NCBI GenBank assembly: GCA_946629635.1
Contig: CAMOYA010000006.1
Coordinates: 1 to 49,835, forward strand
Direction of reading: 5' to 3'
Source of the DNA: an uncultured Clostridia bacterium
GTDB taxonomy: Bacteria > Bacillota > Clostridia > Christensenellales > Aristaeellaceae
DNA length: 49,835 nucleotides
In this document: one piece after another, positions 6,417 through 14,033 of the stretch
Numbering within the stretch: position 1 is the first letter of the stretch
Layout of the letters: each line of letters opens with the position of its first letter
Position numbers and translations under genes: made by a program
Notes under the pieces: model-generated
Seen by the model: the letters and a program-made list of their open reading frames with translations, nothing else
Databases searched by the model: none
Told to the model about the DNA's origin: nothing

Positions 6417-8802
6417 GCACCTGATTCCGGATGCCGTCCGCGGCATCGCCATCGGCGGGCATCGGTCGGAAATCATTGACTCCGGGGGTGGAGCTGGTGA
6501 GAATCGGAATCAGGCGAAGAGAGAGCGCCGGTTTTTCCCCGAACCGGATTTCCACCCGGGCCAGCATCGCCTCATATGTGGTCAGATCGATCGTTCCGCC
6601 GAAGCAGAGATTGCCCAGGCTGTAGACGACCGGGATGCCTTCCACGTATTCGACGCCCTGGACGACGTGAGGATGATGGCCGATCACCAGATCCGCTCCG
6701 GCGCGGACGCAGGCCCGGGCCATGGCCTCCTGCAGAATGCTCCGGTGAGCGCTGTATTCCTTTCCCCAGTGACACTGGTAGATGACGACCTCACATCCGG
6801 CCGCACGAAGCGACCGGATGTCTTTTTCGATCACGGAAGGATCCTGAATGTACGCCGTTTCCCGGCAACCGCCGAAGCCGATCCGGTGCCCCCGGACGGT
6901 CAGCACCACCGGCGTTTCCCCGCCGCAGGCCGCGACCTGGCCCGCCAGCGCCTGCCGGGTGGACACCAGGCCGGACTCGCCGTAGTCAATCGTATGGTTG
7001 TTGGCCAGGTTCACCAGCTCGACGGAGCCTGCCGTCAGGATCTCCGTATACTCCGGAAGTCCGCGGAAGCGCCATGTTTTCTTCGGATCCTCGCCTTCGC
7101 GGTCGGCCTGCAGCACGCATTCGAGATTGACGGACGTGACGTCGTCCGTCCCGAAGATTTCCTGCAGGGCGGAGAACGGATAATCCATGCCGTACTGCCG
7201 GACAAAAGCCATCAGGCTGTCGTTCCGGGAGAAATAGTTTTCCCGGCCTCCGATCACGGCATCCCCGCCGAAGGTCAGGCGAATGACTTCATCGTCCTCC
7301 TCCGCGACCCGGCTGGAATCATCCCAGAGATCGATGCGCTCATTGCCTTCCGGCATTTCGCCGCGGGCCATGGCCGCGTGGTTCCGGCGGAGCAGCGGAT
7401 CATCCAGGATGATGATCCGGGTGTGATACGGGATATGGGTCCAGATCCAGTAGGCATTGATCCCGCTCTCATCGGGAACGGCCGGCAGGCGCAGGCATGC
7501 ATGCGAAGCTCTTGCGCCGAGACAGGCGGCACCTTCGGTAAAGTCCCGCCTTCCCTTTCCGAATGCATACGGAATCTGGTGCATCAGATTCCCGCCGTCA
7601 TACTGAATCACAAAATCGTATTTTTTACCGTTGGTGGAATAATCCACCCGGTGCAGGCCGGTCAGGAAGCTGCCGGCGGCGGTTTCCTGATACAGTTCGC
7701 CTTCTTCCATGCGTCCGGTGCAGATCAGGAAGGAACTGATCCGCCGGCCTTCCTGAAACACGGTCATCGTCTGGGTGGACTTGTCGATGAGAATGCCGTA
7801 TTCCGTGCGCGGCTGAACCGTCTTCAGCTTTCCGGCCGGAACCCACCCGTCCACGAGTTCGCCTTCCTCGTGATTGTAGGCGCGAACCCGGGCCCATGCC
7901 GCCGCGATCTCCACCACCTCCAGGGCCTGAGTCTGGCCATGGAGCGTTCCCAGCACGGCGGAATCCTCTGCAGGCTGTTCATAGACCTGCTGATGATCCG
8001 TATACCCGATATCCACGACCACGGCGGGCTGGGTCATCAAATGCCAGATCTCCCCGTCGTCGTCCTCCTCCCGCGGCATGATGCGGCCGGTTTCGGCCAG
8101 CGGAAGAACCTCCGTGGGCTCGGAGATGACGTTCACCGTCATGGAATCGGAATAGGCAGGATTGGAGATTTCCCACACCTTCAGGGTGTATTTTCCGGGG
8201 ATGAACTCCCGGGCCCCGGCCATGGCGCGGAAGGTGATGCGGCTGACCTGATTGCCCTTCACCTCGCGGCGGAAGATATATGCCGCTTCCGCTTCTCCTT
8301 CCCGCGACCATTCCATGCAGAGCGTTCCGTCCACCACGGTTTTGGCCTCCAGGAACCAGCCTTCCCGTTCGGACAGGGACAGGGTTTCCGAGGAGGAAAG
8401 CGCGAAAAGCAGCGCCTGCCGCCCGTATTCCGCCATGGAATCGAAGGTATGGCTGTATTCCTGTCCGGACTGGCCGGTCAGCGTACAGACGATGTGGTAG
8501 TTCAGATTCTGCAGCCGCTCGCTGTTGTATCCGCAGCCGTCCCAGCGGAGCGTATTATCCCCGGGCAGCACGTGCATCGTCAGCACGCGGAAGGTATCCG
8601 TATCGTTGCAGATCCGGATGCGCAGCTCTCCCTCCTCCGGAGCGGTGACGGAGAATGCGTTGTCCGTATAGCTCACGATCCTGCCGACGCGGCGGACCTC
8701 AAAATCAGATGCCCGCTCAGATAAAACAGGCGGCAGAATCAGCAGAAGAAAAAGGACGAAAATCAGAAGGCCCGCGCGGGTATGCCTGATGGTATCCGTC
8801 AT
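6388..8802 (-). CDS. Secreted L,D-transpeptidase-CapA fusion protein
   Basis: An 804-residue exported protein. A signal/anchor helix occupies residues 11-27. Residues ~35-260 look beta-rich and Ig-like. A bacterial SH3-like stretch follows (about 275-330), then a YkuD-type L,D-transpeptidase domain (about 335-465) with the catalytic-type motif SHACLRLP around Cys436; the usual motif is SHGCxR, so one Gly is Ala. From about residue 505 a CapA/PgsA-like calcineurin-fold domain begins (LTFGGDAVIGG, NLANNHTIDYG, YQCHWGKEY, GHHPHVVQG, YSLGNLCFGG), with its metal ligands apparently intact. L,D-transpeptidases crosslink or modify peptidoglycan; CapA proteins take part in poly-gamma-glutamate synthesis in Bacillus. 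The joint role is not known. A promoter lies at 8844-8872 and AAGGAAGGGAAG precedes the ATG. Confidence 0.88.
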   Translation of the reverse strand: MTDTIRHTRAGLLIFVLFLLLILPPVLSERASDFEVRRVGRIVSYTDNAFSVTAPEEGELRIRICNDTDTFRVLTMHVLPGDNTLRWDGCGYNSERLQNLNYHIVCTLTGQSGQEYSHTFDSMAEYGRQALLFALSSSETLSLSEREGWFLEAKTVVDGTLCMEWSREGEAEAAYIFRREVKGNQVSRITFRAMAGAREFIPGKYTLKVWEISNPAYSDSMTVNVISEPTEVLPLAETGRIMPREEDDDGEIWHLMTQPAVVVDIGYTDHQQVYEQPAEDSAVLGTLHGQTQALEVVEIAAAWARVRAYNHEEGELVDGWVPAGKLKTVQPRTEYGILIDKSTQTMTVFQEGRRISSFLICTGRMEEGELYQETAAGSFLTGLHRVDYSTNGKKYDFVIQYDGGNLMHQIPYAFGKGRRDFTEGAACLGARASHACLRLPAVPDESGINAYWIWTHIPYHTRIIILDDPLLRRNHAAMARGEMPEGNERIDLWDDSSRVAEEDDEVIRLTFGGDAVIGGRENYFSRNDSLMAFVRQYGMDYPFSALQEIFGTDDVTSVNLECVLQADREGEDPKKTWRFRGLPEYTEILTAGSVELVNLANNHTIDYGESGLVSTRQALAGQVAACGGETPVVLTVRGHRIGFGGCRETAYIQDPSVIEKDIRSLRAAGCEVVIYQCHWGKEYSAHRSILQEAMARACVRAGADLVIGHHPHVVQGVEYVEGIPVVYSLGNLCFGGTIDLTTYEAMLARVEIRFGEKPALSLRLIPILTSSTPGVNDFRPMPADGDAADGIRNQVLMDSFFPER

Positions 8803-8843
8803 GTTTTCTTCCCTTCCTTTCCTGCCGTTTCACCGTGCCCTTC

Positions 8844-8872
8844 ACAATAACAGCATTTATTTATCGCGTCAA
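8844..8872 (-). promoter_or_regulatory. Promoter of the Ldt-CapA gene
   Basis: Minus strand: -35 TTGACG (8867-8872), 17-bp spacer, -10 TATTGT (8844-8849). Its -35 lies back to back with that of tRNA-Leu; the two together form the palindrome GTCAA-TGC-TTGAC (8868-8880). Confidence 0.65.
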
Positions 8873-8875
8873 TGC

Positions 8876-8905
8876 TTGACAAAAAGCCCGGATGGCATTT
8901 ATAAT
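8876..8905 (+). promoter_or_regulatory. tRNA-Leu promoter (consensus)
   Basis: Plus strand: perfect -35 TTGACA (8876-8881), 18-bp spacer, perfect -10 TATAAT (8900-8905), ending 14 bases before the mature tRNA. This is a strong vegetative-sigma promoter. Confidence 0.9.
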
Positions 8906-8919
8906 ACTTTTCGTTGTCT

Positions 8920-9001
8920 GCGGCCGTGGCGGAATCGGCATACGCGCACGTTTGAGGGGCGTGTCCAGCAATGGGTACGGGTTCAAGTCCCGTCGACCGC
9001 A
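8920..9001 (+). tRNA. tRNA-Leu(GAG)
   Basis: An 82-nt class II tRNA without an encoded CCA. Acceptor GCGGCCG (8920-8926), D arm GCGG..CGC, anticodon stem CACGT/GCGTG with loop TTGAGGG (anticodon GAG), a long variable arm with stem CCA-GCAA-TGG, and T arm ACGGG-TTCAAGT-CCCGT. The 3' acceptor strand CGACCGC leaves one C5-A68 mismatch in an otherwise perfect stem. The discriminator is A, as expected for Leu. It reads CUC/CUU codons. Confidence 0.93.
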
Positions 9002-9007
9002 CGAAGG

Positions 9008-9044
9008 AATCCTGTGACCGGATCGGTTACAGGATTCTTTTTTT
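9008..9044 (+). terminator. Terminator of tRNA-Leu
   Basis: A 13-bp stem (9008-9020 with 9024-9036, one G-T pair), a 3-nt loop and a run of eight T. It follows the tRNA by six bases. Confidence 0.93.
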
Positions 9045-9093
9045 CCCTTGCGCAGCCGATCCGTTCTTTCCGGAGCCGGGATTTCCGGGATAG

Positions 9094-9121
9094 AAAAAAC
9101 CGCTTCCGGAACCGGAAGCGG
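9094..9121 (-). terminator. Terminator of tRNA-Ser
   Basis: On the minus strand, a perfect 10-bp stem CCGCTTCCGG (9100-9109/9112-9121) with a 2-nt loop, followed by six T (A 9094-9099 on the plus strand). It begins five bases after the tRNA 3' end. Confidence 0.93.
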
Positions 9122-9126
9122 CAGCG

Positions 9127-9214
9127 CGGAGAGTTAGGGATTTGAACCCTAGGTGAGGTATCACCCCACACACGATTTCCAGTCGTGCGCCTTAGACCAC
9201 TCAGCCAACTCTCC
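9127..9214 (-). tRNA. tRNA-Ser(GGA)
   Basis: An 88-nt class II tRNA, no encoded CCA. Acceptor GGAGAGT pairs with ACTCTCC, anticodon stem CACGA/TCGTG holds loop CTGGAAA (anticodon GGA), the variable arm is long, the T loop is TTCAAAT and the discriminator is G, as required by seryl-tRNA synthetase. It reads UCC/UCU codons. Confidence 0.95.
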
Positions 9215-9240
9215 ACGATGGCGAATGCTCGCAGGACAGT

Positions 9241-9268
9241 ATTATATCGAATTTCCGCTTTTTGTCAA
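9241..9268 (-). promoter_or_regulatory. tRNA-Ser promoter (consensus)
   Basis: Minus strand: perfect -35 TTGACA (9263-9268), 16-bp spacer, perfect -10 TATAAT (9241-9246). It drives tRNA-Ser and begins right beside the end of the pseudouridine synthase gene. Confidence 0.9.
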
Positions 9269-9276
9269 GCGAAAAT

Positions 9277-9987
9277 CTACAGGGCTTTCAGTTTTCGGAT
9301 TTCGGTTTCCGTCAGCTTCCGCCAGCGGCCGCACGGAAGGTCTCCGAGGGAAACCGGCCCGAATTCCACGCGACGGAGGCTGACCACCTGGTGGCCGATG
9401 GCTTCCGCCATCTTCCGGACCTGGCGGTTTCTCCCCTCGTGAATGGAGATCAGCAGCACCGTATCAAACGTTTCCCGCCGGATCAGGCGGACGGAGGCGG
9501 GCGAAGTCAGATGCCCGTCGATCATCACGCCGCGGCGGAGCGCCATGATTTCCTCATCCGTCACCTGATTGGACACCTTGGTGAGGTACACCTTGGAGAC
9601 TTCGTGGCTCGGATGCAGCACATGGTTCATCATATCCCCGTCGTTGGTCAGGAGCAGCAGGCCTTCGCTGTCATAGTCGAGGCGGCCGACCGGATACAGC
9701 CGGACCGGGTAGTCCGCAAACTTGTCCATCACGGTGGCCCGGCCTTCCGGGTCATGGGCGGTGGTCACCTCGCCCAGGGGCTTATTATAGGCGATATAGT
9801 GCTTTTCCTCCTGGATGCGGACAGGCTTTCCGTCCACTTCAATCCGGTCGGAGGTTTCATCCACCTGAACGCCCATTTCCGTCACGGTGATGCCGTTGAC
9901 GGAGATGTGGCCATCGGCGATGAGCTTTTCGGAGCTGCGCCGGGAGGCAACGCCGCTCAGGGCAAGGTATTTCTGGAGTCGCATCAT
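9277..9987 (-). CDS. rRNA pseudouridine synthase, RsuA/RluB family
   Basis: A protein of about 236 residues. An N-terminal S4 RNA-binding domain (RLQKYLALSGVASRRSSE, DGHISVNG) is followed by the pseudouridine synthase fold with catalytic motif GRLDYDSEGLLLLTNDG, whose Asp is the nucleophile of this family, and EGRNRQVRKM near the end. It isomerises uridine in 23S or 16S rRNA; RluB-like specificity is likely but not proven. The frame opens at 10032, but homology begins at MMRLQ, so the ATG at 9987 (or 9984) is preferred; AGAAGGA lies rather far upstream, which leaves the exact start uncertain. Confidence 0.92.
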   Translation of the reverse strand: MMRLQKYLALSGVASRRSSEKLIADGHISVNGITVTEMGVQVDETSDRIEVDGKPVRIQEEKHYIAYNKPLGEVTTAHDPEGRATVMDKFADYPVRLYPVGRLDYDSEGLLLLTNDGDMMNHVLHPSHEVSKVYLTKVSNQVTDEEIMALRRGVMIDGHLTSPASVRLIRRETFDTVLLISIHEGRNRQVRKMAEAIGHQVVSLRRVEFGPVSLGDLPCGRWRKLTETEIRKLKAL

Positions 9988-10039
9988 GGTGGTTTCTTCA
10001 TCCTTCTTCGCTGGAAATATATGATGTTTCAAAGGATTT

Positions 10040-10115
10040 CAACGCAAGGCCACACCGTGGCCTAGCAATCCAACGCAAGGCCACACCGTGGCCTTGCGCC
10101 ATGGACCTTCGGTCA
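10040..10115. repeat. Tandem pair of 24-bp palindromic repeats plus small hairpin
   Basis: Two identical 24-bp copies (10040-10063 and 10071-10094) start 31 bp apart. Each contains arms AAGGCCAC and GTGGCCT around ACC; in copy 2 the hairpin extends to 11 bp (CGCAAGGCCAC with GTGGCCTTGCG). A small hairpin GACC-TTC-GGTC (10104-10114) follows. There is no T run. They fill the gap between proA and the pseudouridine synthase gene, both on the minus strand, and might halt or stabilise the proA transcript. Confidence 0.8.
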
Positions 10116-10159
10116 TCATACAGGAAAAATACACATCCACTTCTCTTTGCACAGAGCGT

Positions 10160-11467
10160 TTATAACGGACATGCTGAATGTAACGGCCGATGGGTATAGG
10201 TGCGCTGGCCGCTCTTCATTTCCGCCATCGTCTGACCGGAACCGATCAGCTTGTACTTGTATGTCGTGAGCCCTTCCAGGCCCATCGGGCCGCGGGCATG
10301 GATCTTTCCGGTGGCGATGCCGACCTCCGCGCCGAAGCCGTAGACAAAGCCGTCGGCAAAGCGGGTGGAAACGTTCCAGTAGACGCCGGCGCTGTCCACC
10401 CGGCTTAAGAATTCGGAGGCATTCGCCTCGTTCTCCGTGATGATCAGATCGGTGTGATGGGAACCGAAATGATTGATATGGCGGACCGCCGCATCCAGCG
10501 ACGGAACCACCTTTACGGAGATCACATAGTCGAGGTACTCCGTTTTCCAGTCCTCATCCGTGGCGGGTGCGCAGCCGGTCAGTCGGCAGGCTTCCGCATC
10601 CCCGCGAATTTCGACGCCCTTTGCCTTCAGCGCTTCCACGATCGGAGGAAGCATTGCGGCAGCGGCCTTTTCGTGAATCAGCAGTGTTTCCGCGGCGTTG
10701 CAGACGGAAACATTCTGCGTTTTGCTGTCCACCGCCAGCCGTACGGCCATGTCCGGATCCGCGAATTCATCCACATAAACATGGCAAAGCCCGTCCGCGT
10801 GCCCGAGCACGGGAATCCGGCTGTTGTCCATGATATAGCGGACGAAGGCGTTGCTGCCGCGTGGAATGATCAGGTCAATCAGCGTATCCTCCTTCAGCAT
10901 GGAGGCGACCTCTTCCCGGCTTTCCAGCAGCTGGGCGCCGTCTTCCGGGAGCCCGGAGGCGGAAAGCGCACCGCGCACGCAGTCCCCCAGCACACGGTTG
11001 GTGTTCAGCGCTTCGCGGCCGCCCTTGAGCAGCACCGCGTTCCCGCTCTTGATGGCCAGGGAGGCGATCTGAATCAGCGCGTCCGGCCGGCTTTCGAAGA
11101 TTACCCCGATGACCCCGATGGGACAGACGACGCGATAGAGGCTGAGCCCCTCGGTGATCTCGGTCGAAAGCGTGGTCCGGCCGATGGGATCCGGCAGCGC
11201 GGAGAGCGCAGTCAGCCCGAGACAGACCTGGCTGAGCTTTTCCTCCCGGAACTTCAGACGGCTGAGCAGCGGGGCGGCGAGCCCCTCCTTTTCGGCCAGG
11301 GAAACATCCTTCCGGTTCGCCTCGAAAATGTCCTCCCTGCGCTCCTGAAGCAGCCCGGAGAGCCGGGCGAGCACTTCATTTCTTTTTTCGGGCGGGGCGA
11401 CGGAAAGATCGAAAAAGGCTTCCCTTGCCTGCCGGGCCATTTCATGCAGATCGCTCATCGCATTCAT
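10160..11467 (-). CDS. proA: Glutamate-5-semialdehyde dehydrogenase (gamma-glutamyl phosphate reductase)
   Basis: A 435-residue ProA. It reduces gamma-glutamyl phosphate with NADPH to glutamate semialdehyde in proline synthesis. It has the aldehyde-dehydrogenase-superfamily body with PIGVIGVIFESRPD (NADP-binding region), KGGREALNTNR, HADGLCHVYVD and the catalytic Cys segment SVCNAAETLL. The C-terminal RGPMGLEGLTTYKYK is diagnostic. The ATG at 11467 is chosen because AAGGA precedes it; the in-frame ATG at 11458 is an alternative. ProB, usually adjacent, is not in the window. It is divergent from smpB with a back-to-back promoter. Confidence 0.95.
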   Translation of the reverse strand: MNAMSDLHEMARQAREAFFDLSVAPPEKRNEVLARLSGLLQERREDIFEANRKDVSLAEKEGLAAPLLSRLKFREEKLSQVCLGLTALSALPDPIGRTTLSTEITEGLSLYRVVCPIGVIGVIFESRPDALIQIASLAIKSGNAVLLKGGREALNTNRVLGDCVRGALSASGLPEDGAQLLESREEVASMLKEDTLIDLIIPRGSNAFVRYIMDNSRIPVLGHADGLCHVYVDEFADPDMAVRLAVDSKTQNVSVCNAAETLLIHEKAAAAMLPPIVEALKAKGVEIRGDAEACRLTGCAPATDEDWKTEYLDYVISVKVVPSLDAAVRHINHFGSHHTDLIITENEANASEFLSRVDSAGVYWNVSTRFADGFVYGFGAEVGIATGKIHARGPMGLEGLTTYKYKLIGSGQTMAEMKSGQRTYTHRPLHSACPL

Positions 11468-11509
11468 CACATCCTTGCATACGGGTTCTGGATCCCGGTT
11501 TCCTGAAAA

Positions 11510-11538
11510 ATTATAGCAGACAAAAGAGAAATTGAAAA
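11510..11538 (-). promoter_or_regulatory. proA promoter
   Basis: Minus strand: -10 TATAAT (11510-11515), 17-bp spacer, weaker -35 TTTTCA (11533-11538). The -35 box overlaps the -35 of the divergent smpB promoter. Confidence 0.55.
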
Positions 11539-11560
11539 GATGAGCCGGATGTGTTATACT
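11532..11560 (+). promoter_or_regulatory. smpB promoter
   Basis: Plus strand: -35 TTGAAA (11532-11537), 17-bp spacer, -10 TATACT (11555-11560), 22 bp before the smpB start. Confidence 0.75.
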
Positions 11561-11582
11561 CACCGGCGGGAGGAATGCATGT

Positions 11583-12050
11583 ATGCCGCATCAGCAGGGG
11601 ATCAAGGTCATCGCGCAGAATAAAAAAGCGTTCCACGATTATTTCGTGGAGGAACGCGTGGAATGCGGCATTGCGCTCTTCGGCACGGAGGTCAAAAGCA
11701 TCCGCCAGGGTCGGGTGAATCTGAAGGAAAGCTGGGCCCAGGTGCGCAAGGGTGAGGTCTGGGTGGAAGGGATGCATATCAGCCCCTATGAGCAGGGAAA
11801 TATCTTCAACCGGGATCCGCTCCGCGCCAAGAAGCTGCTTCTGCACAAAAGCGAGATCCGCAAGCTGGATGCGCAGATCATGCGTCAGGGGTATACCCTC
11901 GTTCCTCTGTCCATTTATCTCAAGGACGGCCGGGTCAAGATGGAGCTCGGCCTCTGCCGCGGCAAGCAGCTGCATGACAAGCGGGACAGCATCGCCAAAC
12001 GCGATTCCGACCGGGAGATTCAGCGCGCGCTGCGTGAGCGGCAGAAATAA
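11583..12050 (+). CDS. smpB: SsrA-binding protein SmpB
   Basis: A 155-residue SmpB. It binds tmRNA and stands in for the anticodon arm when stalled ribosomes are rescued. The OB-fold motifs are clear: [38 protein letters not shown], and the basic C-terminal tail ([19 protein letters not shown]) that enters the mRNA channel. GGGAGGAATGC precedes the ATG. The tmRNA gene begins 51 bases after the stop, so protein and RNA partner are neighbours and may share a transcript. Confidence 0.97.
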   Translation: MPHQQGIKVIAQNKKAFHDYFVEERVECGIALFGTEVKSIRQGRVNLKESWAQVRKGEVWVEGMHISPYEQGNIFNRDPLRAKKLLLHKSEIRKLDAQIMRQGYTLVPLSIYLKDGRVKMELGLCRGKQLHDKRDSIAKRDSDREIQRALRERQK

Positions 12051-12101
12051 AGCAGCCCGTCCGGCTGCCGTATCAGGTGCTATTTGTCAGTTCAGATCCA
12101 T

Positions 12102-12446
12102 GGGGATGATCCGGTTTCGACGGGGATATCGGAGGGTGGATAAGCGAGCCGCAGCCCCTGTACTGCGTAACAACGGGGAAAAACAATAACTGACAATAGC
12201 GATTACGCTTTCGCGGCTTAATGCCGTGCGTCGGCCCTGATCGCCTGCGGATCAGGATACCGGCGTCATTTTCGCAGGGAACGGATTCGGCTTAAGCTTT
12301 GCGGCCTGATTCGTATTGATGAAGCTACTCCGCACTCAGTCTTTCCGCGGACGGTGTGACGGGGGAAATCAAATCACGGAATGCGCTCGGAGAAAGTCCA
12401 TCGGACGGATCTTCGGACATGGGTTCGACTCCCATCATCTCCACCA
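12102..12446 (+). ncRNA. ssrA: Transfer-messenger RNA
   Basis: A 345-nt one-piece tmRNA. The 5' end GGGGATGATCCGGTTTCGACGGGG and the 3' end with TTCGACT T-loop and encoded CCA (12444-12446) form the tRNA-like domain; GGGGATGA pairs with TCATCTCC using one G-T pair. The tag reading frame ends D-Y-A-F-A-A-stop at 12201-12221. By comparison with the E. coli resume site, the likely resume codon is GAC at 12192, giving a tag (A)DNSDYAFAA. The ending YAFAA resembles the usual YALAA degron seen by ClpXP. The tag start is inferred; the RNA identity is firm. Confidence 0.96.
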
Positions 12447-12450
12447 CCGG

Positions 12451-12490
12451 CCACCCTGCGCCCGCTTCGGGTTCAGGGTGGTTGTATTTT
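12451..12490 (+). terminator. tmRNA terminator
   Basis: Stem CCACCCTG (12451-12458) with CAGGGTGG (12474-12481), containing an inner CCCG-CTTC-GGG-type helix and followed by TTGTATTTT. It begins four bases after the tmRNA CCA end. Confidence 0.85.
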
Positions 12491-12687
12491 ATTCACGTCA
12501 AGCGGAAGTTCCGTGGGAAGACGGAAGCGAGGGATCAGTCACTTCCCATCAGGATCATCGTGCAGTTGGCGTGAAATGTATAGGCGTAACGAACATCGCG
12601 GGCCAGGACCACCGGAAGCTTCGACTTGTAGTTCTGAAGACGTGTCAGTTTCATGGCTGCGCATCCCGTTCCTTTGCAATACAGCAA
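12491..12687. other. Intergenic region between ssrA and the GH5 gene
   Basis: No convincing gene is visible. A 39-codon minus-strand frame (12535-12654, starting MKLTRLQNYKSK) exists, but AAGGA is about 15 bases from its ATG, too far for a normal ribosome site, and I recognise no family. It is mentioned as a candidate only. Confidence 0.3.
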
Positions 12688-12722
12688 AGATCCCGGCAGG
12701 GATATGCTTCTTGCCGGGATCT
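12688..12722 (-). terminator. Hairpin after the GH5 gene
   Basis: A perfect 11-bp stem AGATCCCGGCA/TGCCGGGATCT (12688-12698 and 12712-12722) lies 14 bases after the GH5 stop on the minus strand. The following stretch is TTGCTGT, so the T tail is poor. It is a probable, possibly leaky, terminator. Confidence 0.6.
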
Positions 12723-12735
12723 CTGGAAGAAAGAA

Positions 12736-13938
12736 TCATTCGCGCCCGATGAGGCAGTTTTTCATGATGGCTTCGACGATTTCCGGATAGGTGAAGGCGG
12801 CCTGTTTCCGGTCAAGGATCCCGAACTGTTCCCCGTCGCCGGTGAAGTTATGATTGTCCCACCAGCAGCAGGTGATGCCCCGCGCACTGGCGGAGGCCAC
12901 GTAGTAGGCCGTAAAGTTGACGCGGTCCTGCAGGTTTCCGCCCTTGTTCAGGGCGCCGTATTCGTCCATCAGCACCGGGATGCCGTGCTGCACGTATTTC
13001 TCATACAGCGCCTTCAGGAAGCCGGCGATCTCTGCCTTCTTGGGCCCGTCATCCAGGCTGAAGGTCCGGTCGGTGCTGTTCAGATTCAGGGCGAAATTGT
13101 ACGGCGTATAGGCGTGAGCCGCGACAATGATATGATTTTCGATGCTGTCAGTCGGAAGAACAAACTGATCGCTGACGGCGTTCCAGGGATTCGCACAGTA
13201 GGACGGAACGGCCAGGTAGCGGGTGGCGTTATGGCCGCCCGCTGCGCGAACGGTATCCACGAACAGCTGATTCAGCTGATTGATGCATTCCATGGCCTCC
13301 TGGCACTGGGCATTCTTGCTGTCCCAGGACCATTCCCACTGGGTGCCGAAAAGGCGTGGCTCGTTCATGGACTCCAGAATCAGGTGCTCATCCGTATCCG
13401 CAAAGGCCTCGGCCAGCTGCCGCCAGATGGATGACATATATGCCGCGGTGCGGTCGTAATGCGCCTTGTCCAGATAAAAATTCTCCACGTAGCGGTCATC
13501 GTGATGGACGTTGACGATGGCGTACATCCCCTCCTCCAGCACCCAGGAGGCCACTTCCTTCACCCGGTTCAGCCAGACGGCGGAGATGACATCGTTCTTA
13601 TCCACATGCTCCTTCCATGTGCAGGGGATCCGGATCAGATTAAACCCGGCTTCCTTCAGGGCGTGAATATCTTCCCGGGTGGTGATGGTCTTGACCCAGG
13701 CGGATTCCATGCCCAGCTCATCCCCCCTGTACCAGTTGCGGACATCGAAGGCATCAAAGGTGTTGCCCAGATTCCAGCCGGTTTTCAGCTCGCGGACGAA
13801 GCGAAGCGCCTCATTGTCCGGGATCTCGAACACCTTCATGTTGTCGATCACGGGAACGGAGACGGATTCCGCAGTGCTGAAGCTGCATACCAGCAGCAGG
13901 CACAGGGCGCACAGGAAAACAGCAGCTTTTTTTATCAT
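12736..13938 (-). CDS. Secreted glycoside hydrolase family 5 (endoglucanase-like)
   Basis: A 400-residue exported GH5 enzyme. A Sec signal covers residues 1-24 (cleavage near TAES). The (beta/alpha)8 barrel begins with LKTGWNLGNTFDA, typical of subfamilies acting on cellulose, followed by LIRIPCTW and NVHHDD. The acid/base Glu is in LESMNEPRLFG (Glu193), HAYTPY supplies the conserved His/Tyr, and the nucleophile is in PVLMDEYGA (Glu326). It should cut beta-1,4-glucans or related polysaccharides outside the cell. No carbohydrate-binding module, dockerin or SLH anchor is present. The frame opens at 14205, but ATG 13938 has the signal peptide and AAGGGAAG upstream. It has its own promoter (13985-14014). 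Confidence 0.93.
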   Translation of the reverse strand: MIKKAAVFLCALCLLLVCSFSTAESVSVPVIDNMKVFEIPDNEALRFVRELKTGWNLGNTFDAFDVRNWYRGDELGMESAWVKTITTREDIHALKEAGFNLIRIPCTWKEHVDKNDVISAVWLNRVKEVASWVLEEGMYAIVNVHHDDRYVENFYLDKAHYDRTAAYMSSIWRQLAEAFADTDEHLILESMNEPRLFGTQWEWSWDSKNAQCQEAMECINQLNQLFVDTVRAAGGHNATRYLAVPSYCANPWNAVSDQFVLPTDSIENHIIVAAHAYTPYNFALNLNSTDRTFSLDDGPKKAEIAGFLKALYEKYVQHGIPVLMDEYGALNKGGNLQDRVNFTAYYVASASARGITCCWWDNHNFTGDGEQFGILDRKQAAFTYPEIVEAIMKNCLIGRE

Positions 13939-13984
13939 GGATTCAGACTTCCCTTCCTTTTCATTTTCAACGATCTTGTCCACC

Positions 13985-14014
13985 ATTATAACCGTATCCG
14001 CACGGTTCCCGCAA
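13985..14014 (-). promoter_or_regulatory. GH5 promoter
   Basis: Minus strand: -35 TTGCGG (14009-14014), 18-bp spacer, perfect -10 TATAAT (13985-13990), about 45 bases before the start codon. Confidence 0.7.
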
Positions 14015-14033
14015 GGTGTTTTTTTATCCGGAA

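Noticed and set aside
10040-10115. CRISPR array
   Set aside because: Only two repeats with a 7-bp gap; no spacers or cas genes.
12535-12654. 39-residue minus-strand ORF beginning MKLTRLQNYKSK
   Set aside because: No usable ribosome site, no similarity I recognise, no flanking promoter; kept only as a weak candidate.
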